From Orbaceae bacterium lpD02 (GTDB taxonomy: Bacteria; Pseudomonadota; Gammaproteobacteria; Enterobacterales; Orbaceae), in contig CP133960.1 in NCBI GenBank assembly GCA_036251875.1, positions 806,001-870,000 on the forward strand: a DNA stretch of 64,000 nucleotides, given 5' to 3'. Positions 1 through 12,146 of the stretch are shown one piece after another (the stretch's first letter is position 1; every line of letters begins with the position of its first letter). The translations under genes were made by a program, and so were the position numbers. The notes under the pieces were generated by a model. It saw only the letters and a list, made by a program, of their open reading frames with translations. It did no database searches and was not told the origin of the DNA.

Positions 1-266
1 GCAACGCCAGTTCCCGCTGATGCTGACAACCACGCAGTTAATAATACCGTAATTGCGACGCCTGGTAGGCTAAAAATGGTCATTGCTGGTGAAAAAACAA
101 TACCTAAAAAATCCATTAAGCCAAGCAAATTAAGAATTTGTGCAATAACATAAGCCATTACCACATTTGGCATAAGGTTATTGATGGCAATATTAAAGCC
201 TTTTCTAGCACCAATGATAAATATATCAAAGGGATTATTTGTCTCTCTCTTATGGGTATTACTCAT
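1..266 (-). CDS. yjiG: YjiG-like membrane protein, 3' part cut by the window start
   Basis: The reverse strand opens with ATG at 264-266 and stays open to the window edge, giving about 88 residues. The N-terminal part (GARKGFNIAINNLMPNVVMA) resembles enterobacterial YjiG, a small inner-membrane protein with a nucleoside-recognition (Gate) type domain, about 150 aa in full. The start overlaps the stop of the upstream yjiH-like gene (ATGAGTAA overlap at 259-266), so the pair is translationally coupled. In enterobacteria yjiG/yjiH often lie by iadA (isoaspartyl dipeptidase), so a role in peptide or amino-acid transport is possible but unproven. The call rests on remembered family sequence. Confidence 0.75.
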   Translation of the reverse strand, partial: MSNTHKRETNNPFDIFIIGARKGFNIAINNLMPNVVMAYVIAQILNLLGLMDFLGIVFSPAMTIFSLPGVAITVLLTAWLSASAGTGV

Positions 267-927
267 TAGTGAAATCCCTTTTATAAAATGTAGTCAATGC
301 GATACGAACAAAAATAGCGCCGACAAATTTCATGATAAACATTAAAATTAAAGGGATCACAACTGGCACCGTTAACCATGCAAAAAGAGCCGATCCTATT
401 GCAAAATAGTTATTAATTAGTCCTGCACCTGAATATTGCCACGCTCCCATAATGATTAACTCTTTTTTAGCTATCACTTTCTCGTCATAGAGCTCTTTGG
501 TTAATGCCGCCCCAGCATCCGTACTTTGCAAGTCAGTGATTAAAGCAAGACCAGTTAAGCCGGGTAAGCCTAAAATGGGCTTTAATAATGGCGTCAGTAA
601 TTTGTGTGCTGCTCTAATCGCACCATAATGGGTAAAGATCTCAAGCACCCCAAGAGCGAGCATCACTGTTGGCACCAATGATAACGCAAATAAAAAACCT
701 GCCTTAGCACTAATACCGGCTTCACCAACAAAGGTATTTTTAGCTGGATTTTGCATTGTGCCAAATGAGCCGCCTAGTGTGGTAAAATCAAATGCCCCAA
801 GCCATTTCATGCCATCTACATTCAGAAAAAGACCTGAGAAGAATAGAATTGCGATAATTAGCGAAAGGTAAGCTTTCATGCCAATCTTGATTGGTACTTT
901 ATTGGATTCATCACTATTACTCGGCAT
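259..927 (-). CDS. yjiH: YjiH-like nucleoside-recognition (Gate) domain membrane protein
   Basis: This 222-aa hydrophobic protein has about five predicted membrane segments, near residues 17-37, 75-97, 112-130, 155-178 and 182-210. The sequence and its pairing with a yjiG-like gene match the YjiH family (about 227 aa in E. coli), which carries a Gate domain. The start ATG at 925-927 has a GGAGA Shine-Dalgarno sequence upstream. The two genes probably form one inner-membrane transporter or exporter of unknown substrate. Family membership is fairly secure; the function is not known. Confidence 0.75.
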   Translation of the reverse strand: MPSNSDESNKVPIKIGMKAYLSLIIAILFFSGLFLNVDGMKWLGAFDFTTLGGSFGTMQNPAKNTFVGEAGISAKAGFLFALSLVPTVMLALGVLEIFTHYGAIRAAHKLLTPLLKPILGLPGLTGLALITDLQSTDAGAALTKELYDEKVIAKKELIIMGAWQYSGAGLINNYFAIGSALFAWLTVPVVIPLILMFIMKFVGAIFVRIALTTFYKRDFTNE

Positions 928-1155
928 ATAAATTATCTCCTAATATTATTTTATATTGTTGTCTATTATCGATAAGGAATCGCTTATTACAAAATAGTTG
1001 CAAGAGGATCCATAGACACTTTACCATATAATTTAATAAGGTTATTGGGCATTGTTATTTTTTATTTGGCGAGAATGTTGTAGCTGACTTGATCCCTGAC
1101 GTTATCAAGGATCAAACCGTAATATAATAATTGAAAAATTAACCGCAGTGCGAGC

Positions 1156-1995
1156 TTAAGCTAGCGATTTTAACCAATTAATTTCATCTACCCAAATATC
1201 AGGATCGATAGTTTCTAAAATTAGCGGAATTTCATCAATACGAGGATCTTGCATAATATATTCAAATGCCGTTTTACCGATATTGCCTTTACCAAGGCTG
1301 TTATGCCGATCTACATGGCTAGCAAGTTCGCTTTTAGCATCATTTAAATGCATACCGCGTAAGTAGTTAAAGCCGACTATTTTATCAAATTCACGGAAGG
1401 TTTCATCGCACGCTTTGCGTGTGCGTAAATCATAACCGGCGGCAAAGGCATGGCAAGTATCAATACAAACCCCTACGCGTGATTTATCTTCAACTTGGTT
1501 AATAATTTGCGCTAGATGCTCAAATTTATAGCCAAGGTTTGACCCTTGCCCTGCGGTATTTTCAATTACGGCAACCACGTTTTGACTTTTATCGAGCGTG
1601 ATATTAATCGACTCTGCAATGCGAGCAAGGCATTCATCGACAGATATTTGCCTTAAATCACTACCAGGGTGAAAATTTAATAGCGTTAAACCAAGCTGCT
1701 CACAGCGCAGCATTTCATCTAAAAATGCTGCGCGTGATTTTTCCAATTGTTCACGCTCTGGATGGCCTAAATTGATTAAATAACTATCATGCGGTAGGAT
1801 TTGCTTACTACTATAACCGTATTTTTCACAGTTTAACTTAAACTTATCAATCGTCGCCGTTTCAAGTGGTTTAGCCTGCCATTGCCGTTGGTTTTTAGTG
1901 AATAAAGCAAACGCTGTCGCTCCGATTTGATGGGCATTAAGTGGGGCATTATCCACTCCGCCCGATGCGCTAACGTGAGCACCAATATATTTCAT
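1156..1995 (-). CDS. nfo: Endonuclease IV (AP endonuclease)
   Basis: This 279-aa protein cleaves 5' of abasic sites and removes 3' blocking groups in base-excision repair. It begins [13 protein letters not shown], the hallmark Nfo N-terminus. It keeps the zinc-ligand motifs of the AP endonuclease 2 TIM barrel: NFHPGS near residue 107, VIENTAGQG near 142, [13 protein letters not shown] near 177 and HLNDAK near 216. Length matches E. coli Nfo (285 aa). The ATG at 1993-1995 follows GGAGAGATAAAGC. It lies 15 bp downstream of yejK on the same strand, so the two may be cotranscribed. Confidence 0.97.
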   Translation of the reverse strand: MKYIGAHVSASGGVDNAPLNAHQIGATAFALFTKNQRQWQAKPLETATIDKFKLNCEKYGYSSKQILPHDSYLINLGHPEREQLEKSRAAFLDEMLRCEQLGLTLLNFHPGSDLRQISVDECLARIAESINITLDKSQNVVAVIENTAGQGSNLGYKFEHLAQIINQVEDKSRVGVCIDTCHAFAAGYDLRTRKACDETFREFDKIVGFNYLRGMHLNDAKSELASHVDRHNSLGKGNIGKTAFEYIMQDPRIDEIPLILETIDPDIWVDEINWLKSLA

Positions 1996-2010
1996 GCTTT
2001 ATCTCTCCAT

Positions 2011-3009
2011 TTATTGATTATTGCGCTGCAGCTGATCCCGTAAATTAGGCGGTAATCCTTTGATAACCAGCGTATCAGTTTGTGCATCCCATCTTATACG
2101 CTCGCCTAAGAGGTCAGAATCAAAATTAATTGTCAGCCCACCGCCACTTCCTGAGAATTTTTTTAATTGCCTTAATGTTGAACGATCAACCGGAAATTCC
2201 TCATCAAGATCGTAGTTTTGGCCAGCAACAAAAGAAGTAAAATCATTATCATCTGATGCTGGTAGCTCTTTCGCTAGGTTCGATAATTTTATCTCTTCAC
2301 CTGCTTCTAGTTGCCCCTTGCAATAGCCATAAACTTGTTCGCGAACTGCTTTTTTCTCTTGCTTATCAAGTTGAATCTCTTGGCAATAATCATCAACCGC
2401 TTGCACTAAATTTTTATTTTGATTTTTTGCATTTAAGCCTTCACTCGCGCCTAAATAATCCATAAAGAAGTCTGACACTTTACGCCCAACACGTCCTTTT
2501 AAAAAGGTTAAATAACGCTTAGAATCAGGCTCAGTTTGCCACTCAGTAATATCAATTCGCGCAATAATGTCAGCATGGTCTATGTCAAGGTATTGTGTTT
2601 GATTGATTTCAAGTTTGTCATTAACTAACATGCTATGACAGCTGTTTAGTACTGCGATCAATAAATATTCGACGGCTAAATAACGGTAAAGACAAAATAT
2701 TACCGCTCCACCTTCAGCAAAAGGATATTTAGCCAGTTCATTACGTAACTGTTTTACTGATTGCTGGCTAAAATTTAAAAAATCTTGATTGCCTAATTTG
2801 AGTTCTTTAACCGATGTTTCAAATAAGCTATTTTCATGAAATAGACCATAAGCTTTGGCTTTATTGCTGTAAACTCGATTAATATCGGCGACTAAATCAG
2901 TCACAACTTGATGGTTTTCAAGCACGGAATCGCGTAGTACAACTTCGATTTCGCTCTCACTCTTTCTAATTAGTTGGTGAAGTATAATTTGTTCGATTTG
3001 TAAACTCAT
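2011..3009 (-). CDS. yejK: Nucleoid-associated protein YejK (NdpA family)
   Basis: This 332-aa cytoplasmic protein belongs to the YejK/37-kDa nucleoid-associated family (E. coli 335 aa). Recognisable segments are the N-terminal [12 protein letters not shown], the central [19 protein letters not shown] near residues 164-182, and the C-terminal region ending in [10 protein letters not shown]. The family associates with nucleoid DNA and binds topoisomerase IV in E. coli. The start ATG at 3007-3009 has AGGTTAGCC upstream. The gene is followed directly by nfo on the same strand, and upstream lies a divergent MATE gene, so the 215-bp gap at 3010-3223 probably holds both promoters. Confidence 0.95.
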   Translation of the reverse strand: MSLQIEQIILHQLIRKSESEIEVVLRDSVLENHQVVTDLVADINRVYSNKAKAYGLFHENSLFETSVKELKLGNQDFLNFSQQSVKQLRNELAKYPFAEGGAVIFCLYRYLAVEYLLIAVLNSCHSMLVNDKLEINQTQYLDIDHADIIARIDITEWQTEPDSKRYLTFLKGRVGRKVSDFFMDYLGASEGLNAKNQNKNLVQAVDDYCQEIQLDKQEKKAVREQVYGYCKGQLEAGEEIKLSNLAKELPASDDNDFTSFVAGQNYDLDEEFPVDRSTLRQLKKFSGSGGGLTINFDSDLLGERIRWDAQTDTLVIKGLPPNLRDQLQRNNQ

Positions 3010-3223
3010 TGGCTAACCTATCTTCTGTTTATCAAAATTAGTCGCTATTTTAACAGAAATTATCAAAAAAATGCGTATAAACAATTTATTTGTCTGTTAG
3101 AATAGCTCAATTCAAATCAGAGCTCGAATTGATTGAGATAATTAAATAAATTGATTCGGCTTAATTCATTACAACTGTATTTATTTTGCTCTATATTAAA
3201 TATAAATAAAAAAAGATCAGCTA

Positions 3224-4624
3224 ATGGCAACCAACTATAAAGATTTTACCGATAAAAAAATTAGTTCATTATTTTGGCAATATGCTTTACCTGCGATTAT
3301 CGGCACGACCGTAAATACCCTTTACAATATTATTGATGGCATTTTCATTGGCCATTGGATTGGTCGTGAAGCGTTAAGTGCCGCAGGGTTAATCCTGCCG
3401 GTAATGATTATCGCGGCCGCAATTGGTTTATTAGTTGGCGTAGGCTCTGCAAGTCGAATTTCAATCTTTTTAGGTCAAAAAGCACAAGATAAAGCCGAAC
3501 GAATTATCGGCTCATCATTTGTTTTAACCTTAGTATTAAGTGGGATCACACTTAGCATTTTGCTGATATTTATTGATCCACTACTTTATCTGGTTGGTGC
3601 AAGCGAAGTAACGCATAACTATGCTAAACAGTTTTTGCAGATATTTTTACCGGGTAGCCTATTTTTAACGCTATCGTTCAATTATGCCAATATGATGAGA
3701 GCGTGTGGTTATCCGCTTAAAGCAATGCTGATCATCTTATCGACGGTAATTGCCAACATTATTCTGGCGCCTATTTTTATTAAAGTATTTGATTGGGGTA
3801 TGCGCGGGGCCGCGCTTGCGACAACGCTTGCCATGATGCTTAGTTTTATTTTGGTAATGATCCATTTTACTAGCAAGAAAAGTCAGGTTAGGCTGCGTTT
3901 AAAAAACCTGCGCCTTGATAAAGAATCAATTATCGGTATTTTATCGATCGGTATGTCCCCTTTTGCGATGCAAGTTGCTACGTCTGTTGTGGTGATATTT
4001 ATTAACTGGCAACTTAATCATTACGCACCATTGAGCCATATTAGTGGCGATGATGCTATTGCTGCATTTTCTAATGCTAATCGATTAATTACATTTTTTG
4101 TTATGATTGTCATTGGTATTAATCAAGGAATGCAACCGATCATTGGTTATAACTATGGTGCGCAAAATTACGCGCGCGTTAAAGAGACATTTTTTTATGC
4201 AATTAAAGTTGCAACGATCGTAACCGGGGTTGGTTTCTTATTAGCAATGTTTATCCCTAATTTATTAGTGAGCGCGTTTACTGCAGAACAAGACATGATT
4301 AACTTATCATCAACCGCATTGCGTTATATCACGCTATTGTTTATTCTGATTGGCTTTCAAATGGTCGCAACAAGTTTCTTCCAGTGCATCGGTATGGCAA
4401 AAATATCAATTATCTTAAGTTTATCAAGACAAGTACTCATATTACTACCAACACTGTATATTTTGCCGCAATTTTTGGGTTTAGACGGAGTTTGGCTAGC
4501 GCCACCAGTATCTGATTTACTTGCCAGCGTGTTCGCTTATTTGATGCTTCACTGGTATTTCAACTCAATCAAAAATCGCCATGGACATGTTCTAACCGAT
4601 CCCAAGCAGAAAATTAACGACTAA
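3224..4624 (+). CDS. MATE family multidrug efflux transporter
   Basis: This 466-aa inner-membrane protein has the twelve-helix pattern of MATE antiporters, two MatE repeats at about residues 15-180 and 235-400. It carries typical MATE wording such as [23 protein letters not shown] near residue 20 and the half-two equivalent around [17 protein letters not shown] near 303. MATE proteins export cationic drugs using Na+ or H+. It is closer to the prokaryotic MepA/DinF-like branch than to NorM by general look, but the substrate cannot be read. The ribosome-binding site is weak (AAGA). Its end overlaps the convergent topB end by 11 bp. Confidence 0.9.
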   Translation: MATNYKDFTDKKISSLFWQYALPAIIGTTVNTLYNIIDGIFIGHWIGREALSAAGLILPVMIIAAAIGLLVGVGSASRISIFLGQKAQDKAERIIGSSFVLTLVLSGITLSILLIFIDPLLYLVGASEVTHNYAKQFLQIFLPGSLFLTLSFNYANMMRACGYPLKAMLIILSTVIANIILAPIFIKVFDWGMRGAALATTLAMMLSFILVMIHFTSKKSQVRLRLKNLRLDKESIIGILSIGMSPFAMQVATSVVVIFINWQLNHYAPLSHISGDDAIAAFSNANRLITFFVMIVIGINQGMQPIIGYNYGAQNYARVKETFFYAIKVATIVTGVGFLLAMFIPNLLVSAFTAEQDMINLSSTALRYITLLFILIGFQMVATSFFQCIGMAKISIILSLSRQVLILLPTLYILPQFLGLDGVWLAPPVSDLLASVFAYLMLHWYFNSIKNRHGHVLTDPKQKIND

Positions 4625-6491
4625 AGCGAACATTTGTCAGTTTTCCAATTAACTGATAAATAGACTCGGTAAGTTCGCCCATAAACTGATGATAGCTAAA
4701 TGATTTTTGGCTTATCGCGTCAAGTTGGGACTCCCAATGAGCGGTCATATCAGGGACAGTCATCGCCGTTGGTAGCATATTAATCAATTGCCGACCGACA
4801 TCGGTTGAACGAATGGTTTTACCTTGGCGAGTTAAGAACTCGCGTTTAAATAGTAGCTCAATAATTCCTGCACGTGTAGCCTCTGTCCCTAATCCATCGG
4901 TTTCCCTTAAGATTTTTTTGATTTCAGGATCATTAACAAAGCGAGCAATACCGGTCATTGCCGATAATAATGTTGCATCCGAAAATGGCTTAGGTGGCGA
5001 GGTTTCTTTACTGATAAGCTCAGCATCAATACACAATGCTTGCTCGCCTTTTTTAACTGGTTTGGTAAGTAGTGGCTCGGACTCTTCAGTATTTGCGCTT
5101 TGATTATTTTTAAAGAGCTGCTTCCAACCTTCAGCTAACATTTTGGTTGCTTTAGCGATAAATTTTCCGCCGGCAATATCCACATCAATTTGTAGTTCAG
5201 CATAACGATAATTAGGGTAAAACTGCGCTAAATATTGAGTTGCAACCATAGTATAAACGGCAAATTCATTACGACTTAAGCGTTGGGTATCGGCTTTTCT
5301 TAATGTAGGGATAATGGCATGATGCGCTTCGACTTTTTTATCATTCCATATCTTAGTCCTAATCTTTAAATCCGCATTGACAATCGCATCTTGTAAACTT
5401 GAGCAGTTATTGCTAATTGCGGCAATAACGCCGTCAATTTGCTGTAAATGTTCTTCTGGTAGAAAGCGGCAGTCTGAACGGGGATAGGTAATTAATTTAT
5501 GCTTTTCATATAACGATTGGCATACATCTAATACGTCTTGGGCGCTTAATCCGTGCTTTTTTGCCATTTCAATTTGTAAGGAAGACAAATTAAAGGGCAT
5601 TGGCGGCGCTAATTCTTTCTTTTTATTACTGACATTGTCAATCAATGCGGGTTGATTTTTGATTCTTTCACAGACATTTTCAGCCAGCGCTTTAACTAAC
5701 AGCCGTCCTTCTTCATCTTGATAAGGCGTACACGCTTCACTTGGCTGCCATTTTGCTTTAAATACTTCTTGGTTTTTAGTCTGAATAATAGCAAAAACTT
5801 CATAGAAAGGTTTACTCACAAAGTTTTCGATCTCTAAATCGCGTCTAACAACAAGTCCAAGCACTGGAGTTTGTACACGACCAATAGATAAAACCCCCTT
5901 ATAACCACGGTTTTGACCTTTAATGGTACATAATCGGCTCATATTAATACCATATAACCAATCAGCCCTAGCTCTAGCGAGTGCGGATGTTGATAATGGG
6001 ATAAAATCGCGATTACTGCGTAAGTTATTTAATGACTTTTCCACTGCTGAAGCATTAAGATCACTAATTAGACAGCGCTGAACTAGATGCCGTTTTTCGG
6101 CGGGAATTTGACAATAATTGAGCACTTCATCAATTAATAACTGCCCTTCTCTATCAGGGTCACCAACGTGAACAATTTCTGTCGCCTGCTCAATCAAGCC
6201 AACTAAAATATTAAACTGCTTTTGAGTGCTACTCTTAGGTAATAAGATCCAATTTTCTGGAATAATCGGTAGATCATTGATTTGCCATTTTTTATAACGC
6301 TCATCATAACTATCGGGTGGCGCTTGCTCAAGCAGATGACCAATACACCAACTGACAATATCACCATTACCGGCGCGAATAAAACCATCGCCTTTTTGGT
6401 GTGGTTTAGGTAAAACATCAGCAACCGCTCTGGCTAAACTCGGCTTTTCTGCAATAAATAATTTATAACCGTTCGTAGAAAGCTGGCTCAT
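4614..6491 (-). CDS. topB: DNA topoisomerase III
   Basis: This type IA topoisomerase of 625 aa (E. coli TopB 653 aa) decatenates DNA using a 5'-phosphotyrosine intermediate. The N-terminal Toprim region reads [20 protein letters not shown], with [12 protein letters not shown] supplying the acidic metal-binding residues. The catalytic Tyr lies in [11 protein letters not shown]. The C-terminus is short, with no zinc finger, as in E. coli TopB. I chose ATG at 6489-6491 because GGTGA sits 9 nt upstream; an in-frame TTG at 6498-6500 would add three residues. The end overlaps the convergent MATE gene. Confidence 0.96.
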   Translation of the reverse strand: MSQLSTNGYKLFIAEKPSLARAVADVLPKPHQKGDGFIRAGNGDIVSWCIGHLLEQAPPDSYDERYKKWQINDLPIIPENWILLPKSSTQKQFNILVGLIEQATEIVHVGDPDREGQLLIDEVLNYCQIPAEKRHLVQRCLISDLNASAVEKSLNNLRSNRDFIPLSTSALARARADWLYGINMSRLCTIKGQNRGYKGVLSIGRVQTPVLGLVVRRDLEIENFVSKPFYEVFAIIQTKNQEVFKAKWQPSEACTPYQDEEGRLLVKALAENVCERIKNQPALIDNVSNKKKELAPPMPFNLSSLQIEMAKKHGLSAQDVLDVCQSLYEKHKLITYPRSDCRFLPEEHLQQIDGVIAAISNNCSSLQDAIVNADLKIRTKIWNDKKVEAHHAIIPTLRKADTQRLSRNEFAVYTMVATQYLAQFYPNYRYAELQIDVDIAGGKFIAKATKMLAEGWKQLFKNNQSANTEESEPLLTKPVKKGEQALCIDAELISKETSPPKPFSDATLLSAMTGIARFVNDPEIKKILRETDGLGTEATRAGIIELLFKREFLTRQGKTIRSTDVGRQLINMLPTAMTVPDMTAHWESQLDAISQKSFSYHQFMGELTESIYQLIGKLTNVRFSR

Positions 6492-6618
6492 AAATAACAA
6501 TCACCAATCAAATGCCCACGATCGCTTTTACTGAAATGCAAAAGAGGTTTATGACACCAAGTGAACAACTCCCTATAATTAGTAAGACAAAGCGCTTCGC
6601 TAATCAGAAAATGCATTG

Positions 6619-7662
6619 CTACATCCATTTTTTCGACTTTAACCAAATAATTGACCCAATACAGATCGCAATGATGATGAGCGCAAAAGCGCCAAATGCC
6701 CATTTAGCGTCACTAAATGGAATACCCGCTAAATTTACGCCAAGCAAGCTCGTTAAAAACGTAATTGGCATAAAAATTAATGTAACAAGCGTCATTAAAT
6801 AAATACGCTTATTAATTGATTCGGCCAAGAAGCCACTAATTTGCTCCATTAATGATCCGAGTCTTAACAAGCAGCTATCAATATCACCAATATAATGATT
6901 TTGCTGATTAGATATATCGTGTAGATGCTGCCGATCATTGTCATCGATCCACGATATTCGCTCGGTCGAAATGCGCACAAAGATATCCCGTTGTGGTGAC
7001 AGCAATCGCCTTAATACAATGAGCTGTTTACGTACCCGTCCAATCTCTTTATAAGAAAACGCACGTTGATTTAAGGCGTTATCTTCCAGTCTGATAATAT
7101 TATTATGAACGTTATCAAACGATGAGTTAACTTGGTCGCTAATTAATTGGGAAATTTGAATCAGCCAATCCGCAACATCAACAGGCCCGATGCCTTTATC
7201 TAAGTTTTCTTTTAAGAGCGCGATAGCATCAATTTGTTGATGCCTAGTTGAAATAATTAAATTGTCCGTTATATAAAAACGAAATGTGACTATTGGATCA
7301 GGGAAAGCATTGGATGTTATATTGACGCCTTTTAATACGACTAGAATACCGCTATCAAAGCGTATTTCTTTGGCAATTTGATTTGGTTTTAGTAGTTCTT
7401 CTTTTACTAATTCTGGTAATAACTCCGTCGAACGCATCCAATCAATAGTTTGCGAATTGGTAAAATCTAAATGTAGCCAGCAAGGTTGCTTAACCGTTGC
7501 TTGTCCGTCTGCCACAATTGCCATCGATTTTCCTTTGCCATCTAGCTGGCAACTATATATTGGTGCACAAGCTAAAAGTAAGCTATTTTTTATCGATAAA
7601 ACCGGTGCTATTAACTCTGCATCATAGTTGGTATTGTTAGTTTGGCTTGATTCACTCATCAT
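6619..7662 (-). CDS. zntB: Zinc transporter ZntB (CorA superfamily)
   Basis: This 347-aa protein has a large cytoplasmic N-terminal domain and two C-terminal membrane helices (about residues 285-305 and 320-340). The loop motif is GVN (LLGVNLAGIPF) rather than the GMN of CorA. This, together with PCWLHLDF, IVLRRLLSPQRD and RISWIDDNDRQ, matches ZntB, a proton-driven zinc uptake pore. The start is ambiguous between tandem ATGs at 7662 and 7659. Only 22 bp separate it from the upstream zinc-ribbon gene, so the two are likely cotranscribed. It differs clearly from the CorA gene at 58163-59107. Confidence 0.93.
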   Translation of the reverse strand: MMSESSQTNNTNYDAELIAPVLSIKNSLLLACAPIYSCQLDGKGKSMAIVADGQATVKQPCWLHLDFTNSQTIDWMRSTELLPELVKEELLKPNQIAKEIRFDSGILVVLKGVNITSNAFPDPIVTFRFYITDNLIISTRHQQIDAIALLKENLDKGIGPVDVADWLIQISQLISDQVNSSFDNVHNNIIRLEDNALNQRAFSYKEIGRVRKQLIVLRRLLSPQRDIFVRISTERISWIDDNDRQHLHDISNQQNHYIGDIDSCLLRLGSLMEQISGFLAESINKRIYLMTLVTLIFMPITFLTSLLGVNLAGIPFSDAKWAFGAFALIIIAICIGSIIWLKSKKWM

Positions 7663-7684
7663 TATTACTCATAAGTTAATAAAA

Positions 7685-8089
7685 TTACTCGCTATTTTCC
7701 CCAAAGGTATCTTGAGCCTGATTGCTAATAGTACTATTTTGACTTGTCGTTGGTGAAATTATTGTTGGCTGTGCTAATGAACTATTGCTTGAATCATCGG
7801 TATTGGTTGTATACTTTTGCGGAGCTGTTTGATTGATAAGATAGTTAATAACCATAACAAGAAAAAGTAAACCAATAATACAACTTATGATAACAACACT
7901 GGTCTTATTTTTACTAATATTTAAGGCTTCAAGCGCCTGCTGAGGTTGCTTGATTTTAGTATTCTTTGAATCATCTGCTAACAAGCAATTAGCGCTACAG
8001 CTTTTACAATAATATCGATTATTAGCTAATTTTATTTCAGCAATACTACCACAGTTGAAGCACTTAATCGATTTTATTGGTTTAGCCAT
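7685..8089 (-). CDS. Zinc-ribbon, single-pass membrane protein of unknown function
   Basis: I do not recognise a named family for this 134-aa protein. The N-terminus has a four-cysteine ribbon (CFNC at about 10-13 and CKSC at about 28-31). A basic/polar stretch follows, then one membrane helix (about residues 64-86, VVIISCIIGLLFLVMVINYLI). The outer tail is Ser/Thr/Asn/Gln-rich and of low complexity, which fits a periplasmic linker. It lies 22 bp upstream of zntB and downstream of ligB, all on the minus strand. A zinc-sensing role beside zntB is an appealing guess only, since such ribbons are common in unrelated membrane proteins. Confidence 0.7.
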   Translation of the reverse strand: MAKPIKSIKCFNCGSIAEIKLANNRYYCKSCSANCLLADDSKNTKIKQPQQALEALNISKNKTSVVIISCIIGLLFLVMVINYLINQTAPQKYTTNTDDSSNSSLAQPTIISPTTSQNSTISNQAQDTFGENSE

Positions 8090-8183
8090 AATTGATAACT
8101 TAACAGTTGCTATGATGTTTAATCGTTAGCAAATTATATACTTAAAAGATGAAATAGCATATTTATTATCATAATAAAATTAG

Positions 8184-9947
<1,764 letters not shown>

Positions 9948-9985
9948 CTAATAGTGTGGTGTGTAACTATCAAAGGTATGTCCCG

Positions 9986-11397
9986 ATGCTTAGAAAACCG
10001 ACACCAGCAACCCCTGAAAAAATAGAACAAATATCGCTCGAAGCCCTTGTTCCTCAAAACCATCTTGTCCGTAAAATTGCTAAGATTATTGATTTCGAAT
10101 TTATTCGCGATGCGGTGGCGTCCCTTTATTGTAAGGATAATGGACGCCCGGCAGAAGATCCCGTCAGATTATTCAAAATTATGTTATTAGGTTATCTTTT
10201 CGGCATTCCCAGTGAGCGGCGATTGGTGCAAGAAATACAGGTTAACTTAGCTTATCGTTGGTTTTTGGGGATGGGATTAACCGAAAAAGTGATTGACGCG
10301 TCAACCCTAAGCCAAAATCGTCGACGTCGATTTAATGATAGTGACATTTATCAACAGATTTTTGATAATATTGTCGAGCAAGCTATCGCGAAAGGCTTAA
10401 TTAGCGGCCGTATCTTATATTCGGATAGCACGCATCTTAAAGCCAGTGCCAATAAGGGAAAAGCATGTAATGAAAAGCGTATTATAGAGCCGAGCCAATA
10501 TATTAATGAGTTAAATAACGCGATTGAGGAAGAGCGGGCTACACATGGAAAAAAGCCTTAGCGCCAAGGACGGAAACACGGTATAAAGCCGTTAAAATCA
10601 GCACCACCGACCGAGAAAGCGGTTTTATGCATCGGGAAGGCAAACCTAAAGGGTTCTTTTATCTTGACCACCGAACGGTTGATGGTAAACATAATCTAAT
10701 TACCGATACGCATGTTACGGCGGGAAATGTTCATGATTCTCAACCTTATCTTGCTCGGCTCAAACGGCAGGTCACTCGGTTTAACTTTGCGCCTGTTGGT
10801 GTGGGTCTTGATGCGGGGTATTTTACCGCCCCTATTTGCCATTTATTGTTAGCTGAGCAGATATATCCCGTAATCGGTTATCGCAGGCCGAATCATGGCG
10901 CGAATGCCATACGAAAACGGCAGTTTATTTATGATAGTCAACGCGATACCTATACCTGCCCCAATGGGCAATCACTGATTTATAAAACGACAAGTCGAGA
11001 AGGTTACCGTCATTATCACTCTAAAGCATGTGTTTGCAAGCAGTGTCCGTTATTATCACAGTGTACACAAAGTAAAAATAGTTTGAAAATAATCACTCGC
11101 CATATCTGGGAAGCCGATAAAGAAAAAGCGAATGATATTCGTCTAAGTAAATGGGGTAAAAAAGTTTATGCGAGACGAAAAGAGACCGTCGAGCGAAGTT
11201 TTGCTGACGCCAAACAACATCATGGACATCGTTATGCGAGATTTAGAGGGCTTGCTAAGGTTCAAATGCAGTGTTTGTTAGCCGCAACAGCACAAAATAT
11301 AAAGAAAATAGCGTTAAAGCTATTTTTATTGCTCTATTTTAGGTCACTTTTGAATGGATTTAATAAAATTTCAATTAAAAATCGTATTTATGGCTAA
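9986..11397 (+). CDS. IS1182-like DDE transposase, two frames joined at a possible -1 frameshift
   Basis: The first frame (ATG 9986 to TAG 10559-10561) carries the N-terminal DNA-binding region (VRLFKIMLLGYLFGIPSERRL) and the first catalytic Asp (LYSDSTHLKASANKG). The second frame (-1, readable from about 10555 to 11397) carries FYLDHRTVDGKHN, the second Asp in VGLDAGYF, a Cys-rich patch and the catalytic Glu in RKETVERSFADAKQHHGH. Joined at the A_AAA_AAG heptamer at 10549-10555 they give about 470 aa, the usual size for this family. The gene is therefore either expressed by programmed frameshifting or disabled by a one-base indel in the A run. In-frame GTG codons at 9956 and 9959 are alternative starts, but AAAGGT upstream favours 9986. 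Confidence 0.82.
10549..10555 (+). promoter_or_regulatory. A_AAA_AAG -1 ribosomal slippery heptamer
   Basis: In the zero frame of the first transposase segment the codons read GGA AAA AAG CCT TAG, so the heptamer A AAA AAG lies exactly in slippery register two codons before the stop. A -1 slip leads into GCC TTA GCG and the open frame that encodes the rest of the transposase. A_AAA_AAG is the classical bacterial -1 signal. I did not establish a stimulatory structure downstream. Confidence 0.6.
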
Positions 11398-11444
11398 AAT
11401 AAAAAAATAAACCCCGAATAATATCGAGGTTTGTCAGCAATCTG

Positions 11445-11460
11445 AGATAAGTAACTTATC
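11445..11460. repeat. Right direct repeat flanking the IS
   Basis: This is an identical copy of the 16-bp sequence at 9888-9903, immediately after the right inverted repeat. Together they mark the insertion site. Confidence 0.85.
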
Positions 11461-11543
11461 AGTATTTAATTATGAGTTAGAATGAATAACGAAAGCTGTA
11501 TAGGCAGTCACAATATAAAGCAAGATTTTTCAATAAATGAAAA

Positions 11544-12125
11544 CTATAATTGACGATTAGTCGCTAGAGTAATGAGTTGAGGATAAAAGTTGAAAAATAT
11601 TTGTTCTAGTTGCTGATAATTATTGGTGAAGTCAAGAAAGCTTTCCCGCAATGTAACCAATTTGGGACGTTGATTAGCCATGCCATTTAATACTCCACCA
11701 ATAAAATCAATATTAGCATAATTTACTAACCACTCTCCCTGCCATAAATGAGTCATAAAATGGCAAAATTGAGACGGAAAATTTGCGATATCTTGCTCAA
11801 TAATTGACCTCATTTGCAAATTAAAATCGGCAAGACTACGACTTTTTACATAACGAGTCCAGTGCTTAGCTAAAAAATGATCCCAAACGATATCCAATGT
11901 AATCGGTGCTACGCGTTGAGTTTTGCTACAAAAAAGCGACTTAGCTTGTTTTACTGTCGGTAGTTGGTCAATCAATTTATCGAGCCGACGATGCATCATT
12001 ATCCCATCAGCAATAAGCGTTGAATATTGCCGATAGGGATCGCCTTTAACAAAATCTGCCGCGGCATTGCCAATAATTGAACTACCCGCTAATGACGCTA
12101 AATGAAGATGGGCTAAGATGTTCAT
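11544..12125 (-). CDS. acpH: Acyl carrier protein phosphodiesterase AcpH
   Basis: This 193-aa hydrolase removes the 4'-phosphopantetheine arm from acyl carrier protein. It starts MNILAHLHLASLAGSSIIGNAAADFVKGD and continues with MMHRRLDKLID and TLDIVWDHFLAKHW, the HD-like metal-site segments of AcpH (E. coli 193 aa). It lies 21 bp downstream of the siderophore-interacting reductase gene on the same strand. Before the IS inserted, ligB probably followed about 130 bp downstream of acpH. Confidence 0.93.
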   Translation of the reverse strand: MNILAHLHLASLAGSSIIGNAAADFVKGDPYRQYSTLIADGIMMHRRLDKLIDQLPTVKQAKSLFCSKTQRVAPITLDIVWDHFLAKHWTRYVKSRSLADFNLQMRSIIEQDIANFPSQFCHFMTHLWQGEWLVNYANIDFIGGVLNGMANQRPKLVTLRESFLDFTNNYQQLEQIFFNFYPQLITLATNRQL

Positions 12126-12146
12126 AGACCCAATAATTATACTTGA

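Noticed and set aside
4813-5103. A 96-codon plus-strand frame inside topB
   Set aside because: It lies wholly within topB on the opposite strand, and topB has clear catalytic motifs over this range.
6488-6802. Overlapping frames on both strands between topB and zntB
   Set aside because: They overlap the well-supported ends of topB and zntB and show no conserved motif.
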